Source of the DNA: Luzula sylvatica
Taxonomy: Eukaryota; Streptophyta; Magnoliopsida; Poales; Juncaceae
Reading direction: 5' to 3'
Length of the DNA stretch: 64,000 nt
NCBI GenBank assembly: GCA_946800325.1
Contig: OX326959.1
Span: forward strand, 16,832,862 to 16,896,861
The notes below the pieces were generated by a model that made no database searches, was not told the origin of the DNA, and was given only the letters and a program-made list of their open reading frames with translations. The first letter of the stretch is position 1. Each line of letters opens with the position of its first letter. Both the position numbers and the translations under genes were made by a program. Of the stretch, positions 1 to 10,966 are shown one piece after another.

Positions 1-600
1 CCCCCTATCTTTTTATTATGTTTTTTAAAAAATAACCATTATACCCTTTAGTTTTATTTTTTAAATTTCTATAATTTAATAAATAATGAATATATATTAA
101 ACTATTATAAAAAAATTAAAAATAAATAATACATTATATTATAATATTATAATAAATAATATATAGTATTAAAATATTATAATAAATAATATATTGATAT
201 TAAAATATCATTTTCAACAATTATTATAATATTTTAATATCAATATATTATTTATTATAATAATTTAATATATATGTATTATTTATTATAATATTTTAAT
301 ATCATGCATTATTTATTTTTTATAATTTTATTGATATTAAAATATCTATAAAAATATTATAATAATATAATATCATGCATTATTCATTTTTTATAATTTT
401 ATTGATATTAAAATATCAATAAAAATGTTATAATAATTTAATATCATATATTATTTATTGATATTAAAATATTATAATAAATAATACATAGATATTAAAT
501 TATTATAATAAATAATATATTGATATTAAAATATTATAATAATTGTTGAAAATGATATTTTAATATCAATATATTATTTATTATAATATTTTAATTTTTT
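1..600. repeat. AT-rich inverted repeats, opening in a MULE-like TIR
   Basis: The first 55 bases (CCCCCTATCTTTTT onward, then an ATACCC block) match, from about 17 bases inward, the terminal inverted repeat of the MULE at 6566-7587, so the window probably opens inside another copy of that family. The rest is almost pure A/T with short ATATTATTTATTATAAT units. A block at about 203-247 is repeated inverted at about 522-570, so the stretch can fold into a long hairpin. No coding potential was seen, and the right end of the element was not located. Confidence 0.5.
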
Positions 601-1524
601 GGTGAAGAGCGAAGGCGATTCGGTGACTGGCGACTGGCTATTCTTTGGTGAAGGGCGACAGACTTTTCTCTGGCGAAAGGTGATTTGATTTTCTCTGGTG
701 AAAGATAAATGGATTACTGTAAAATATGCAGTCACAAATATATATATTCTTGCTGATTTTTTGTCAATTATGTGATTTTTTGTTACTTGGGATGGATTGC
801 GGTCAATTATGACTGGTTAATTATCAGAATTTGGTTAAGTGAGACTACATTAAGGCCAATTCCGACCAATTAGTGCTAATTGGGGACAAAATAAAATGAA
901 TTATGATTAATTATGGCTTAACTATGATCAATTCTGGATCAATTATGTTGTTTTAGGGTTAATTGAGTTGTATTAGCTGTGCATTTGAGATTGGTGAAAA
1001 GTTTAGGGTAAAAACTGTAAAACAAAAGTCATTATCGGGTCGGAAATTTTTTTGTTAGGTCTTTTCATATTGTTATATTTTGTTTGCTGAATTTTATACT
1101 GAAATGAATTCATATATCCGATCGGAGAGGTTTAAATGATGAATACTTCAAAAAGATATGATGAATTTTAGGTCGTATGTGATGGTACGAACGAGTACAC
1201 ACAGTGGAGAAATATGCATTGTGACTATATTGATGAGATGTGTGGTCATTTATATAGATAGCACAAACATCTACGAATTAGGCTTGGGCAGACAACAACC
1301 CAATTCAATCTTTTTCGTCATATTTCATTACTTGTTTTCTGTTTTTAGGTTTGGAAAACTATATTCATTTTATATTCGAAATAATGTTATAAAAGATTAG
1401 TAAATTGTGTGAGATTAGATAACGATTTTGTATTGATAATTTGTGTGAATCCTGGTATGATTGTGATTGTAAATTGAGTGATATCATGTATTGTGATTCA
1501 TACATATTTTGAATGGGTATGGGG
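601..1524. other. Intergenic, no gene seen
   Basis: A small less AT-rich patch at 600-720 repeats TTCTCTGGNGAAAG-type units. Positions 770-960 hold degenerate repeats around AATTATGANCAATT. The longest open frame (1158-1400) has no recognisable domain and no supporting gene structure. Confidence 0.4.
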
Positions 1525-1680
1525 TAGCAACTTGTATATAATTTAAATTTAAATGATGCAATTCCTAATTCCAAACGGTAATTATTTTACAAAATTTAAA
1601 TTATGTAATTCCAACGGTAACAAATCTACTTAACGTTAACATAATAATCATGTCATATCAAATAAACATGGTCCATACGC
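1525..1680 (-). repeat. Family X fragment
   Basis: This stretch matches 2500-2635 in the same orientation and 5740-5820 and 17040-17165 inverted. Markers are CAATTCCTAATTCCAAACGG and AATAAACATGGTCCAT. It breaks off abruptly at about 1680. Strand is given relative to the copy at 5622-8800, taken as plus. Confidence 0.65.
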
Positions 1681-2429
1681 CTGAATAAGAGTATTTTTTG
1701 TACACATCTCCAAACAAAGCATAATGATGTTTTTCATTTCTAATATTTTTTGTTTTATACATTTTTCAATATTTGAATAAATGTCTTTTTCAGGCAAAAC
1801 CACTATTATTTAGTGAAAAAACCGAAGACTATATTGATCCATTTCTCGAAGATCAAGGCACGCGCCACGCGGTTCATTCGGGTCGCTCGTTTGTGCATTC
1901 GAAACTCCCCCGCCCTTCGTCCCAGCATAAGCTAGGTTCAGAATGACCACAAAACAATTTATTTTTTAGTAAGGCCAGCAAAGCTAGTCCTTATACAAAT
2001 TTATAAATAAATCTTGCAAAATTTAATTATATTATTTTCTAAGATTATTAAATCACATTTTAATATTTTAACATTAAAATATTAAAAGAAAATGAAAAAT
2101 AAAATGTTGTTTGGTCGATTCAGGTTTGATCGGGTATAAAATGAATTGAACATATCCATACCAAATAACCGCAATAATGTCATTTTTCCAACTGAACTTA
2201 TCCAATTAAATCAAAAAATCGAACCGGTTAAATCGAATCCAACTAGCTAGTTTAGTTTGGTCTCAAATTAAATCGAACCATTTGAACATCATCAACAAGT
2301 TATTTTGATCACATAATTATAACTTTAATGCTGGACTAATTATAATATTATATATATATTAATTGGTATTTATCAAATATCAAATAAGATTAACTATATT
2401 TAACTTATTAATATTATATATATATATGT
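1681..2429. other. Intergenic, no gene seen
   Basis: Positions 1840-1950 form a GC-rich island that is open in two frames, but no domain is recognisable. Positions 2090-2300 contain AACCGGTTAAATCGAA-type repeats common in plant intergenic DNA. The rest is AT-rich with short TA runs. Confidence 0.35.
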
Positions 2430-2790
2430 ATGCCGAATAATATTAACCATATATCAGGTATTAATATAACATAACCTCAATAATATTATTTCACAAAATT
2501 TAAATTATGCAATTCCTAATTCCAAACGGTAATTATTTTACAAAATTTAAATTATGTAATTCCAACGGTAACAAATCTACTTAACATTAACATAATAATC
2601 ATGCCATATCAAATAAACATGGTCCATGCGCCTGATGCGTCTTATGAACGAATGTCATAGACACAGTGTATATTAAAGTCTAAACGCAGTCCAAGGAACC
2701 AATGAACATTCCATCAGTTCTAGGCTAGTATATCTAATTAAGGGAGGCTCCATCTCATTTCTTATCTCCCCCAAATTGACCACACCCTAT
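2430..2790 (-). repeat. Family X arm, left member of an inverted pair
   Basis: The sequence runs from AATATTAACCATATATCAGG to the GGGAGGCTCCAT box and TCTCCCCCAAA. It is found inverted at about 5600-5890, with the fold-back element and the gene-like segment 4660-5600 between the arms. The other copies (16905-17360, 31880-32160) continue past the AATATT edge, but this one does not, so its left edge is truncated or is a true end. Confidence 0.7.
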
Positions 2791-2807
2791 TCCCACGAAT
2801 TATATAA

Positions 2808-4655
2808 AACACTGGCAAGGTAATATGCATTGAAGCCCTTACATTAGGTTTAAATTTAAAAAACATCCCTGTGTTTGTCGAAAGTCACAAGAAAAAAGTT
2901 ACATTCTTTACTATTAGCCAAAACTGGAGTTTTCTATGCCAATATCGTCGATATTATAATTTTGGGTATATAAAAAGAATTATAGAGTAGTTTCAGATTA
3001 CAAATCAAGGACAGTAATATTTATTTAGCATGTAGTATTAAGGACAAATATGAAATAAAAAAAAGTATTAAGGACAAATATACGATAGACTATAGAGTCG
3101 TTTCAATTTTATCTAATATATTTTGTAATACTAATTATTCGATCTAATATATTTTCACTCAAATGTGCAAAGATGGAAAGACGATGATGAAATGGATTTA
3201 CTGGAGATGGAAAAAAAAGATGATGAAATGGATTTACTGAAGAGAAGGAAAGAAAAGATGATCAAATAAATGGATTTACCAAAGAGATGGAAATTTATAT
3301 GTGCATGTTTGTATGTCTCTCTGTATGCATGTGTGTGTGTGTGTGGATTGTGTGTGTGTATATGCTAACTCTTATGTTTTTTATTTTCATTTTCTAGGTA
3401 TGCTAGGGGCGAGGGGGATCCGCCCAAGAGAGGGCGGGGCCCGCGGGGGGGAGGTGGGTCCGCCCAAGAGGGGCGGGGCCCGCGGGGGGAGGTGGGTCCG
3501 CCCAAGAGGGGCGGGCCTCGCGGGGCAGGTGGGTCCGCCCAAGAGGGTCAGGGCCCGCGGGGTGGGTCCGCCCCAGCGTCCCCGCCTCTCTTGGGCGGAC
3601 CGCGGACCCACCGCCTCTCGCGGCCCTGCCCCTCTTGGGCGGACCCACCACCCTCCGCGGGCCCCGCTGCTCTTGGGCGGACCCACCTCCCCCCACAGAC
3701 AGACCCCCGCCCCTCTTGGGCGGACCCACCTCCCCCCACGGCTTGGGAGGACCCACCTCCCCCCGTGGGCCCCGCCCCTCTTGGGCGGACCCCCTCCCCC
3801 CCGCGGGTCCCGCCCCTCTTGGGTGGACCCACCACCCCCCCGCGGGCCCTGCCCCTCTTGGGGGACCCACATCCCCCCCGCGGGCCCCGCCCCTCTTGGG
3901 CGGACCCACCTCCCCCCGCGGGACCCACCTCCCCCCCCGTGGGACCCTCCCCTCTTCGGCGGACCCACCTCCCCCCCCGCGGGCCCCGCCCCTCTTCGGC
4001 GGACCCCTCCCCCCTGCGGGCACGCCCCTCCGGGGCGAACCCACCTCCCCCTCGCCCCGAGCATACCTAGAAAATGAAAACAAAAAACATAAGAGTTAGC
4101 TATACACAAATACACAATCCACACAAGCACAAAAATAAACAAACACACACACACACACATGCATACCGAGAGACATGAGACATACAAACAAGCATACACA
4201 TACACGGACATACAAACATGCACATATAATTTCTATCTCTTGATCATTCATTTCTTTCCATCTCTTCGGTAAAATCCATTTCATCATCTTTTTTTTTCCA
4301 TCTCTTCAGTAAATCCATTTGATCATCATTTTTCCATCTCTGCACATTTGAGCGAAAATATATTAGATCGAATAATTAGTATTACAAAATATATTAAATT
4401 ATTAAGGAGACTCTATCCTATATTTGTCCTTAATACTTTTTTTATTTTATTTCATATTTGTCCTTGATTTGGAATCTGAAACTAACTTTTTTGTATATAC
4501 CCAAAATTATGATATCGAAAATATTGGCATAAAAAACTCCAGTTTTGGCTAGTAAGGAATGTAACTTTTTTCTTGTGACTATCGACAAACACAGGGACGT
4601 TTTTTAAATTTAAACCTAATGTATGGACTTCAATGCATATTACCTTGCCAGTGTT
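2808..4655. mobile_element. Fold-back transposon with long inverted arms
   Basis: The two ends are long imperfect inverted repeats. The left arm starts AACACTGGCAAGGTAATATG and the right arm ends with its complement. The pairing continues inward for more than 500 bp per arm, through TTAAATTTAAA, a GGATTTAC/GAGATGG purine-rich section, a (TG)n/(CA)n microsatellite and TTTTCATTTTCTAGGTATGC, up to a GC-rich centre. Length is about 1848 bp. No transposase is encoded, and the open frames across it come from the repeats. A clean target duplication was not found; GAATT lies at 2797-2801 and 4656-4660, but the tips do not pair exactly there. The long arms with internal tandem repeats resemble fold-back elements related to MULEs, which is inference. 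Confidence 0.7.
3405..4060. repeat. GC-rich tandem array with internal orientation switch
   Basis: Units of about 37 bp are built on GGTGGGTCCGCCCAAGAG followed by GGGCGGGGCCCGCGGG. They run in plus orientation from about 3410 to 3590 and then inverted from about 3590 to 4060, with unit-length variation and many G runs of four to seven. The surrounding DNA is mostly A/T, so the composition jump is extreme. All six frames stay largely open because stop codons are rare in such DNA. There is no sign that it is translated. Confidence 0.85.
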
Positions 4656-4659
4656 GAAT

Positions 4660-5600
4660 TGAGACTTCAATGCATAAAAGGGGGGCATTTGTGATTTTTT
4701 CGACTTTAGCGACTAAGACTCTACCTTGTTCTTATGAATAGGCTTTACCCAGCGCCGTAGTGTACCTAAATCAACGATTTTGTAAGCAAGAATATTAGTC
4801 CAAGTATATAATATATATTTATGAAAAATTTCTCATAAAAAAATTATTTATGAAAATTGTGATATCTTTCTGCCATAATTATGATTAGAAATACTATAAA
4901 AGCATTTCTTTGATCTTCTTTTTTCAAATTTCAACAAAAATATATCATGAAAGAATGCAAAAATTGATAAAAATAAATATCAAGATAAACCTCGAGAGTT
5001 GAGACTAAGAGTGTAAATCAACAAGCCCTAAGTGGTTCAAACTTGTTTTACATCACTTTCAGAACCGAAATAGAAAATGAGACGATGTTATAGAACTTGT
5101 CCAACGAAATCACAAATCAAAATAAAAGAGCAAAATAGAATCTGCCACACGGATTAAGCAAATCTGAAATCACCGAATATTTTATTTTAACTCCATCTAC
5201 AAAAATTGATAATATAAAACCCAATTTCCAATGGTACGGTACTTCTAAAATCGCAACACAAAGAAAAATAAGAAAAACAGTTGCTTAATTCGGCAATAAC
5301 TGAAAGCGTTAATGAATCAAAGAGAACCAAATTTCAAAAGTCGAAGATAATAACTTACACTTGCGTCTGACATGTATCGTTCTCGCCACATCCATGGAAT
5401 TCGCTGTCGTGTTTACATGGAAGGAAGAATTTAGGATGGGAAGAATGGCGATGATTTGGGTAAACAGGAGATGAAGAAGAAGAGGGCATCGATAGCCCAG
5501 ATAAGCTTCGAACTCGTGCTAGTATCCATGTCTAGATTTCTCTGTTTTTTTGTTGGGAGAGAGGAGGAGAAAAAGGGGAAGGAAGACGAGACAATGAATT
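4660..5600 (-). other. Possible captured gene 5' region between inverted arms
   Basis: Read on the minus strand, 5560-5396 looks like a pyrimidine-rich 5' leader (CCCTCTTCTTCTTCATC). It is followed by an ATG at 5396-5394 opening a short frame (MDVARTIHVRRK) that reaches a TGTAAGT splice-donor-like site near 5356. Beyond that the sequence is AT-rich and intron-like. A cellular exon 1 between inverted arms is the layout of Pack-MULE type capture. The gene was not recognised, and the frame is too short to prove coding. Confidence 0.3.
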
Positions 5601-5621
5601 TTGGGGGAGATGAGAACTGGA

Positions 5622-8600
5622 ATGGAGCCTCCCTTAATTAGATATGCTAACTAGTCTAGTGCTGATGGAATGTTCATTGGTTTCTTAGACTGGGTGTTTA
5701 GACATTCGTTCATAAGACCCATCCGGCGCATGGACCATGTTTATTTGATATGACATTATTATTATGTTAATGTTAAGTAGATTTGTTACCGTTGGAATTA
5801 CATAATTTAAATTTTGTGAAATAATATCATTGAGGTTATGTTATATTAATACCTGATATATGGTTAATATTATTTGGCAAAATTGGCTTTGTGTAAGAAC
5901 TAAGAAACGTAAAAAAATTATTTATTACAGGATAATGCATCTAATTAGTTTAGGCTACAAAACCTAATACAATAATTTCGAAAAGATTGTGAAATTACCT
6001 TATATTTTGTTTAATCAGTTTTCTCTAATATATATCTTAAGACCTTAACACGACTCATAAACAACGCATAATCAATCATAATTGGCACATATGTTTTTCT
6101 CGTATTTAATAATGAGAGATGCAATTAGCACACTATGATTAAAAATAAATTTCCTTAATTCTTCATTTGAGAGTCACTTTACCTTATTTATAAGTATAAT
6201 TATATGGACCCAAAAAAAATGTAAAAAATGTGATGAAGTCACATAAGTAACTACTTAAATTAGTTGAATCATTAATTTTACACCTTAAAAAAAAAGAGTA
6301 AATAAACCCTACAAAATCCTTGTTGAATTTGTCACCTTCTCCATTTCTTTTATGGAATCAAATGGGTTGACCTTACACTCTCCGAAAAATACAATTATAT
6401 AATCCTTTATCTACATTACTGTATCACAATTGCGTATTACTTTGATTTTTTTTTTTTTGGTCTGGTTTTATAAGATCTCATAATAATAATTGTCAAGAAC
6501 CTTCGAAAATACACAAAATCAGACCCATATATAAGTTCTATATTATTTACATATGATAAAATTATGGAAAATTTTCAAAAAAACTCCTATTTTTTGGATA
6601 TTCTAAAAAACCTCCTATATTTTTGGAAACTCCAGAAAAACTTCTCTACCAAATTTTTATTTTCAATACCCCCTTATAGAAGTTAAAGCTAACCATGAAT
6701 GATGTTAAATTTTTTTTTTTTACCAAAATACCCTTCTATTTTCAGATGTATATTTTTGTTATTTTTCATTAATTTTATTAGTTTTAAGAAAATTCATAAA
6801 TAATTTTTAACATCTAATAATTTCACAAAAATAAAATTATTAAATGTTGTGTTTGTATAATTTTAATATTTCATTTATTATTCATGTAAAACTGACGTCA
6901 AATAATAATAAAATAAATACCTTGAAAACATATTGATAGAAAAATATTTCTTTAAACATCTATTTTATTTCTATTTTCGTTCTTTTTTTATGTATATTTT
7001 TAATAGATTCATGATATTTTAATTTTTAAATATTTGCAAGGTGTTTTTTTAAAATTGTTGTTCATATTATTATTATTTTAAGTTATTTTTTTAGTAAAAA
7101 AGTATGAAAGTCAAATATATATAATGTATGAATTATTAAAATTATATAAATATAACATATGATAATTATTTTTCTAAAATTATTATAAGCTAAAAAAAAT
7201 TAGGACTTTTTTAAAATTAATACAAATAACATAAATATTCTTTTAATTACTAAACAAGGATTCTACATCCACCGATATGTACCACCGAACATGTCATTCA
7301 TTTATTGGTTAAAAATATTTGGGTCCCACTTTATATATTCCATTTTTATTATTTCGGGGGCTCTTTTGTGTTTTATTTCGGGAGGTTTAGACTTTTTGAA
7401 TTACTAAATATGTAAAAAAATAGATATTTTGGTCATAAAAAATATGTAACACCATTCATATTTAATTTTAACCCCATATGGGATATTTGAAAATAAAAGT
7501 TTGGTAGAGGATTTTTTTTTGGAGTTTTCAAAAAAATAGGTTTTTTATAATATACAAAAAAGATAGGGGGTTTTTTGAAAATTTCCCTAAAATTATTTTG
7601 ATAGGAGAATTAAAAGAAAAGGACAAAACTTAGATGGAGAAGGCGAACAGTGAACTTGGTTGCGGCCCAGTCCTCCAAGCCTGGCTTCATTAGGGAGAAA
7701 CATTAATGGCGGAAAACTCAATTCCCAATTTCATTAGGGAGAAACATTAAAATCCAATTCTCGGTTTGGAAACTTGAAATGTAATTCTAGGTTTCGGAAA
7801 ATCGAGAAAAAGTCGCTATTTGTTGTTGTTTTAATCGAAAACCAAGGAGAGAAGGAAAGCAGATCACTCCATTAATGGCGAATGACACCTAGGACGACGT
7901 CTATCGATTTTTGTCTTGTTTCAAATGCGGTGATTTGTCTTTTCGTGAGTTCTCTCTTTTCTCTGTTTCAAGGAATTTATAAATAGTTTGGTCTAATTTC
8001 TGAGGACGCCTCTTAATTTGCCAACTCAATCAAATTGAGGTTTAATTAAGCTCTAATTGAACCAATTAGAAGACTGATTCTTGCTTATTAGTCTAATTAG
8101 CACTGTTTAATTTCCTTTTATTAATATTAACTAGCTCGTAATTTATCTTTCATGGAGTGTACAATCTGCATCCAGAGAGTACAGAGAAAATGGCACGGAG
8201 AGAGAATTTAACGCAAAGAATTCAAAGAAGAAAAAGCCAGCACGATAATGAGTTGGCGAAGGGATCTTCTTTTTGTGATATTGATGGATACTTGAGAAAC
8301 TGAGTTTGGATGTGTGTCTGCCAATGAACTGCTCTTATTTCTCGAGTCACGTTCTTCTCAGAGTTCATTCAATATTTCTTCAATTCAAGCTAACTATGGC
8401 GGAGTGGGTCTAATGAGTGGCACAATTGTCACTTATTTTCAATTCTATTTTTTTGTGATTCGGAATTAGAGTGATTATGATTATCATATGTTATATATTA
8501 ACAATACATATTTATGTTTATTACTCGATTTCATAATTAACTTGGTTGTATATGATCATCAAAAAAATTATTTATAATCATGATTTTTTTTCAAATCAAA

Positions 8601-8800
8601 CTATAAAATAAAGACATTGCAATTACATCAAACATCTATTTCCCAATTCTTCTACAAAAAAATCAAAATATACATTGCAACTGCAACAGTTATATTCTCA
8701 GCTATGCGATTTCTTTTAGGAATGTCTAAGCACACGGCCATCCGTACTGAGAAAGTTCTGAATCAAATTCAACCTTTCTCAAATGATACATGCACAAACT
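5622..8800 (+). repeat. Family X, reference copy (interrupted by a MULE)
   Basis: This is the longest continuous version of a dispersed repeat. Its segments recur inverted at 22090-32160, and directly at 16905-17360 and 45917-47400. Landmarks in order: GGAGCCTCCCTTAATTAG, ACAGGATAATGCATCTAATT, AAACCCTACAAAATCCTTG, AATCGAAAACCAAGGAGAG, TTAATGGCGAATGACACC, AAATGCGGTGATTTGTC, CTCTGGATGCAG (inverted) and TTTATAGTTTGATTTGAAC (inverted). No long frame is conserved between copies, so it looks non-autonomous. The ATGGCGAATGACACCTAG start-stop is kept in three copies. The class is unknown. Confidence 0.7.
6566..7587. mobile_element. Non-autonomous MULE with 9-bp TSD
   Basis: The element starts GGAAAATTTTCAAAAAA and ends with the complement of GGGAAATTTTCAAAAAA. 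The terminal repeats stay alignable for about 150 bp. It is flanked by the direct repeat TAAAATTAT at 6557-6565 and 7588-7596. The inverted family X copy at about 28170 has only one copy of this site, which confirms an insertion. The interior is AT-rich, has no transposase, and is related to the DNA at 42480-43000, 43310-43830, 44100-44640 and 62815-63327. Confidence 0.85.
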
Positions 8801-8972
8801 CAAATGTAAATTACATGACACGCACACACACAAACGGACTCAGATTCAAATTACGTAGAATAATGTTGAGAGCATCGAAAGAACCATGCATGTGTGGCAG
8901 TAAAAGTGCTGATACGGACACGAATCGATATCCTTGCTTTCGAGAGCTACTTCCCGAAGAAAACAATCCAAG

Positions 8973-9770
8973 TGTAACACGCCCTAACCACAAAAGTGTT
9001 ACATAGAACATATCACCACAGTGCCAAATGACATAACAAGCGATAACCACGAGTGATGTGCCACGAAGAATACAACACCACAAAGAGTACACACCACCAC
9101 ATGAGCTACACCTGACAATAAATGCACCTGAATAACATGTTTACGATTTTACGTTAAGTTTAACAGAATAATTAATTTTCGAGGGCTAAATTTGTAACTA
9201 CCATGTATAGTCAAATACAGTACTGTATATTTTTGTAAGAATACATCAAACCAAAATTGGAAGTTAATTTTTGAGTCCCTGCACGGTGGGAGGTTACCAA
9301 AGTGAGTATACTGGTCTATAAGTTTAATTGAATATTTTCGTGCTTAATTGGGTTTAGTAAGGAACTTAATTGCCTAAAATAATCAAACCCACAGGCTGGC
9401 CTTGGGTCGAATTTTTTGAAGGGCCTAGCCCAAAGTAAAATTTTGATCTGGTTTCAAACCCACGGACCCGCTTGCAAAATATTATATCCAATAAGCTAAC
9501 TTTTTTGCAAGCGTTCCAAAGAAATCGTCAACGCCACCCACGTCGATGCTCTGCCGGCCGTCGCTGATATCTCTGGCTCGCCGAAGAAATCATTGCCCTT
9601 GCAACAGGAGTACTCCAGATCGTTAATTTCACTCCAGGAAACCGTTTGCAATGTAACTTTTGGGTCTTAATTTGGGTGTAAATAAAATATTTTGAAATTT
9701 ACCTTAACGGTGACCGTAAATTGCCAGTACAAATGCGAGGGTTGTACAACTAGCTTTCCACATGAACTTT
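8973..9770. repeat. Direct duplication, unit 1 (with gene tail)
   Basis: This block matches 11878-12800 in the same orientation, from ACACGCCCTAACCACAAAA through GTGCACGGTGGGAGG-like and GGGCCTAGCCCAAAG boxes to a coding tail at about 9704-9770. The tail corresponds, on the minus strand, to the last codons of the membrane-protein frame at 12732-13100. This unit lacks an insertion-like stretch that unit 2 has near 12440-12600. Sequence similarity ends at about 9770. Confidence 0.75.
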
Positions 9771-9792
9771 CCACATTTACAACTAGCACATA

Positions 9793-10833
9793 TGTATATA
9801 TGATATACGTGGTTAAATTGATAAAAAACGGCTTTTATTAAGAAAACCAGAAAATTCAGTTTAAGACGTTTCAGTAAAACTGGCATAATTTTCAGTACGG
9901 AACTCCGATTTGAATGATTCAAATTGGGTTAGATAGATAATGAGATTATCTAGAACTTTCATGTTGTAATATTTTCCATTTGAGCGAAGTACCAGTGTCG
10001 TTCTAATGGAATGCCGAAAGGGTGCGACGGTTTGACATACAGTTAGTAAAACCGCCGTAACTTTCTCATCCGAACTCCAATTGGGCCATGTCAAATTGGG
10101 TTGGAAATATAATAAGATTATCTACAACTTTCGTGTTCGTTGATTTTCGGTCAGAGAAATTTACCATTTTCGTACGGACGGATTACTGAACAGGTTCATG
10201 CAGTTTTCTGTGTGAAATGGTGTATATTGGATATACATGCCTTTTGGCCCATCCTTATCCTGTGTGATATAAATAGAATATTTTCTCTCTCATCCAGATG
10301 TGATTATCATTCTGCCATATACACTAAAAGAAGAGAGAATTCTGAAATTCAAGAGTGATCTCTCTCAAGAGTGAAAAGGTGCGAAGAGAAGAAAATCGAG
10401 AAAAAATGTTTTTCTCGGAGAAGAGAATCGATTCATTCAAGCAAGTTCGTCGGTGCATCGTCTAGGCAGTTGCACCTGCGACCGACGTCTTACGAGTCAA
10501 GGTGGATACACGTAGAGGAGCAACAATTGGGGCTCTTTCAGTTGTGATCGATTCGGACGAGTAAATTCAGTCGGAGACTAAATCGAGCGAATCGGCAACG
10601 TCGACGGAAGGGTGAAAGACGCGTGGGCGTGGGACGCGCGAATTGTCACCAACGTGACAAGAAAAAGAAGGCAGCGATCAACCCTTCGAGTGCAATCAAT
10701 TTTGCACCGGTATGAATCTGTCCTTCTATTTGCATCGTACCCTCGAAGTCATTGCGTGATCTCGGGAATCGGGGAAACGGACCGGGCCTTGATATCCGCT
10801 GCGCGGGCCCGGGATCGGGTATAATCCCCAACA
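9793..10833 (+). mobile_element. Solo-LTR-like block
   Basis: The block contains a plant promoter-like TATA element (GTGATATAAATAG at about 10262-10274) followed by a CT/GA-rich leader. It ends GGGTATAATCCCCAACA, the usual terminal form of Copia LTRs. It interrupts Helitron-type sequence that resumes at AATATGTCATGATTAA. The left edge is uncertain (TG at 9793 or 9801) and no exact 5-bp duplication was found. No primer site or gag follows, so a solo LTR is the likeliest reading. Confidence 0.4.
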
Positions 10834-10966
10834 AATATGTCATGATTAAATTAATTTAGTTCAAATATGATATTAGAAAAAAATATCCGTTAATTCGCAC
10901 ATGCGTTAATTCTATTTAAATAATTATATAAAAAAATCTCGCACAATTGTGACGGGATAAAACTAG
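10834..10966 (+). mobile_element. Helitron 3' end
   Basis: The sequence AATATGTCATGATTAAATT...TAATTCTATTTAAATAATTATAT is the same as the inverted 3' regions at 40943 and 41751. It ends in a decayed hairpin (TCTCGCACAATTGTGACGGG) and CTAG at 10963-10966, followed by T. This is the 3' signature of a non-autonomous Helitron. Its 5' part lies to the left of the LTR-like block or has been lost. Confidence 0.65.

Noticed and set aside
1158..1400. 80-codon plus-strand frame and the antisense 69-codon frame nearby
   Set aside because: AT-rich, no domain, no splice context and no repeat of the frame elsewhere.
3301..4223. Several long Pro/Gly/Arg-rich open frames (126-278 codons) on both strands
   Set aside because: They arise because the GC-rich repeat lacks stop codons in nearly all frames. 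They overlap each other on both strands, contain only repeat peptides, and run into a dinucleotide microsatellite.
2797..4660. GAATT as the target duplication of the fold-back element
   Set aside because: The pentamer is present on both sides, but the element tips do not pair up to it and five A/T-rich bases are easily found by chance.
8617..9006. 129-codon open frame
   Set aside because: It spans the end of family X and the start of the direct duplication. The frame is not kept in the copies at 22.1 or 63.8 kb, and no domain is visible.
9789..10838. Near-matching flanks CATAT/AATAT as an LTR target duplication
   Set aside because: One mismatch in five, and the left LTR edge is itself ambiguous, so no duplication is claimed.
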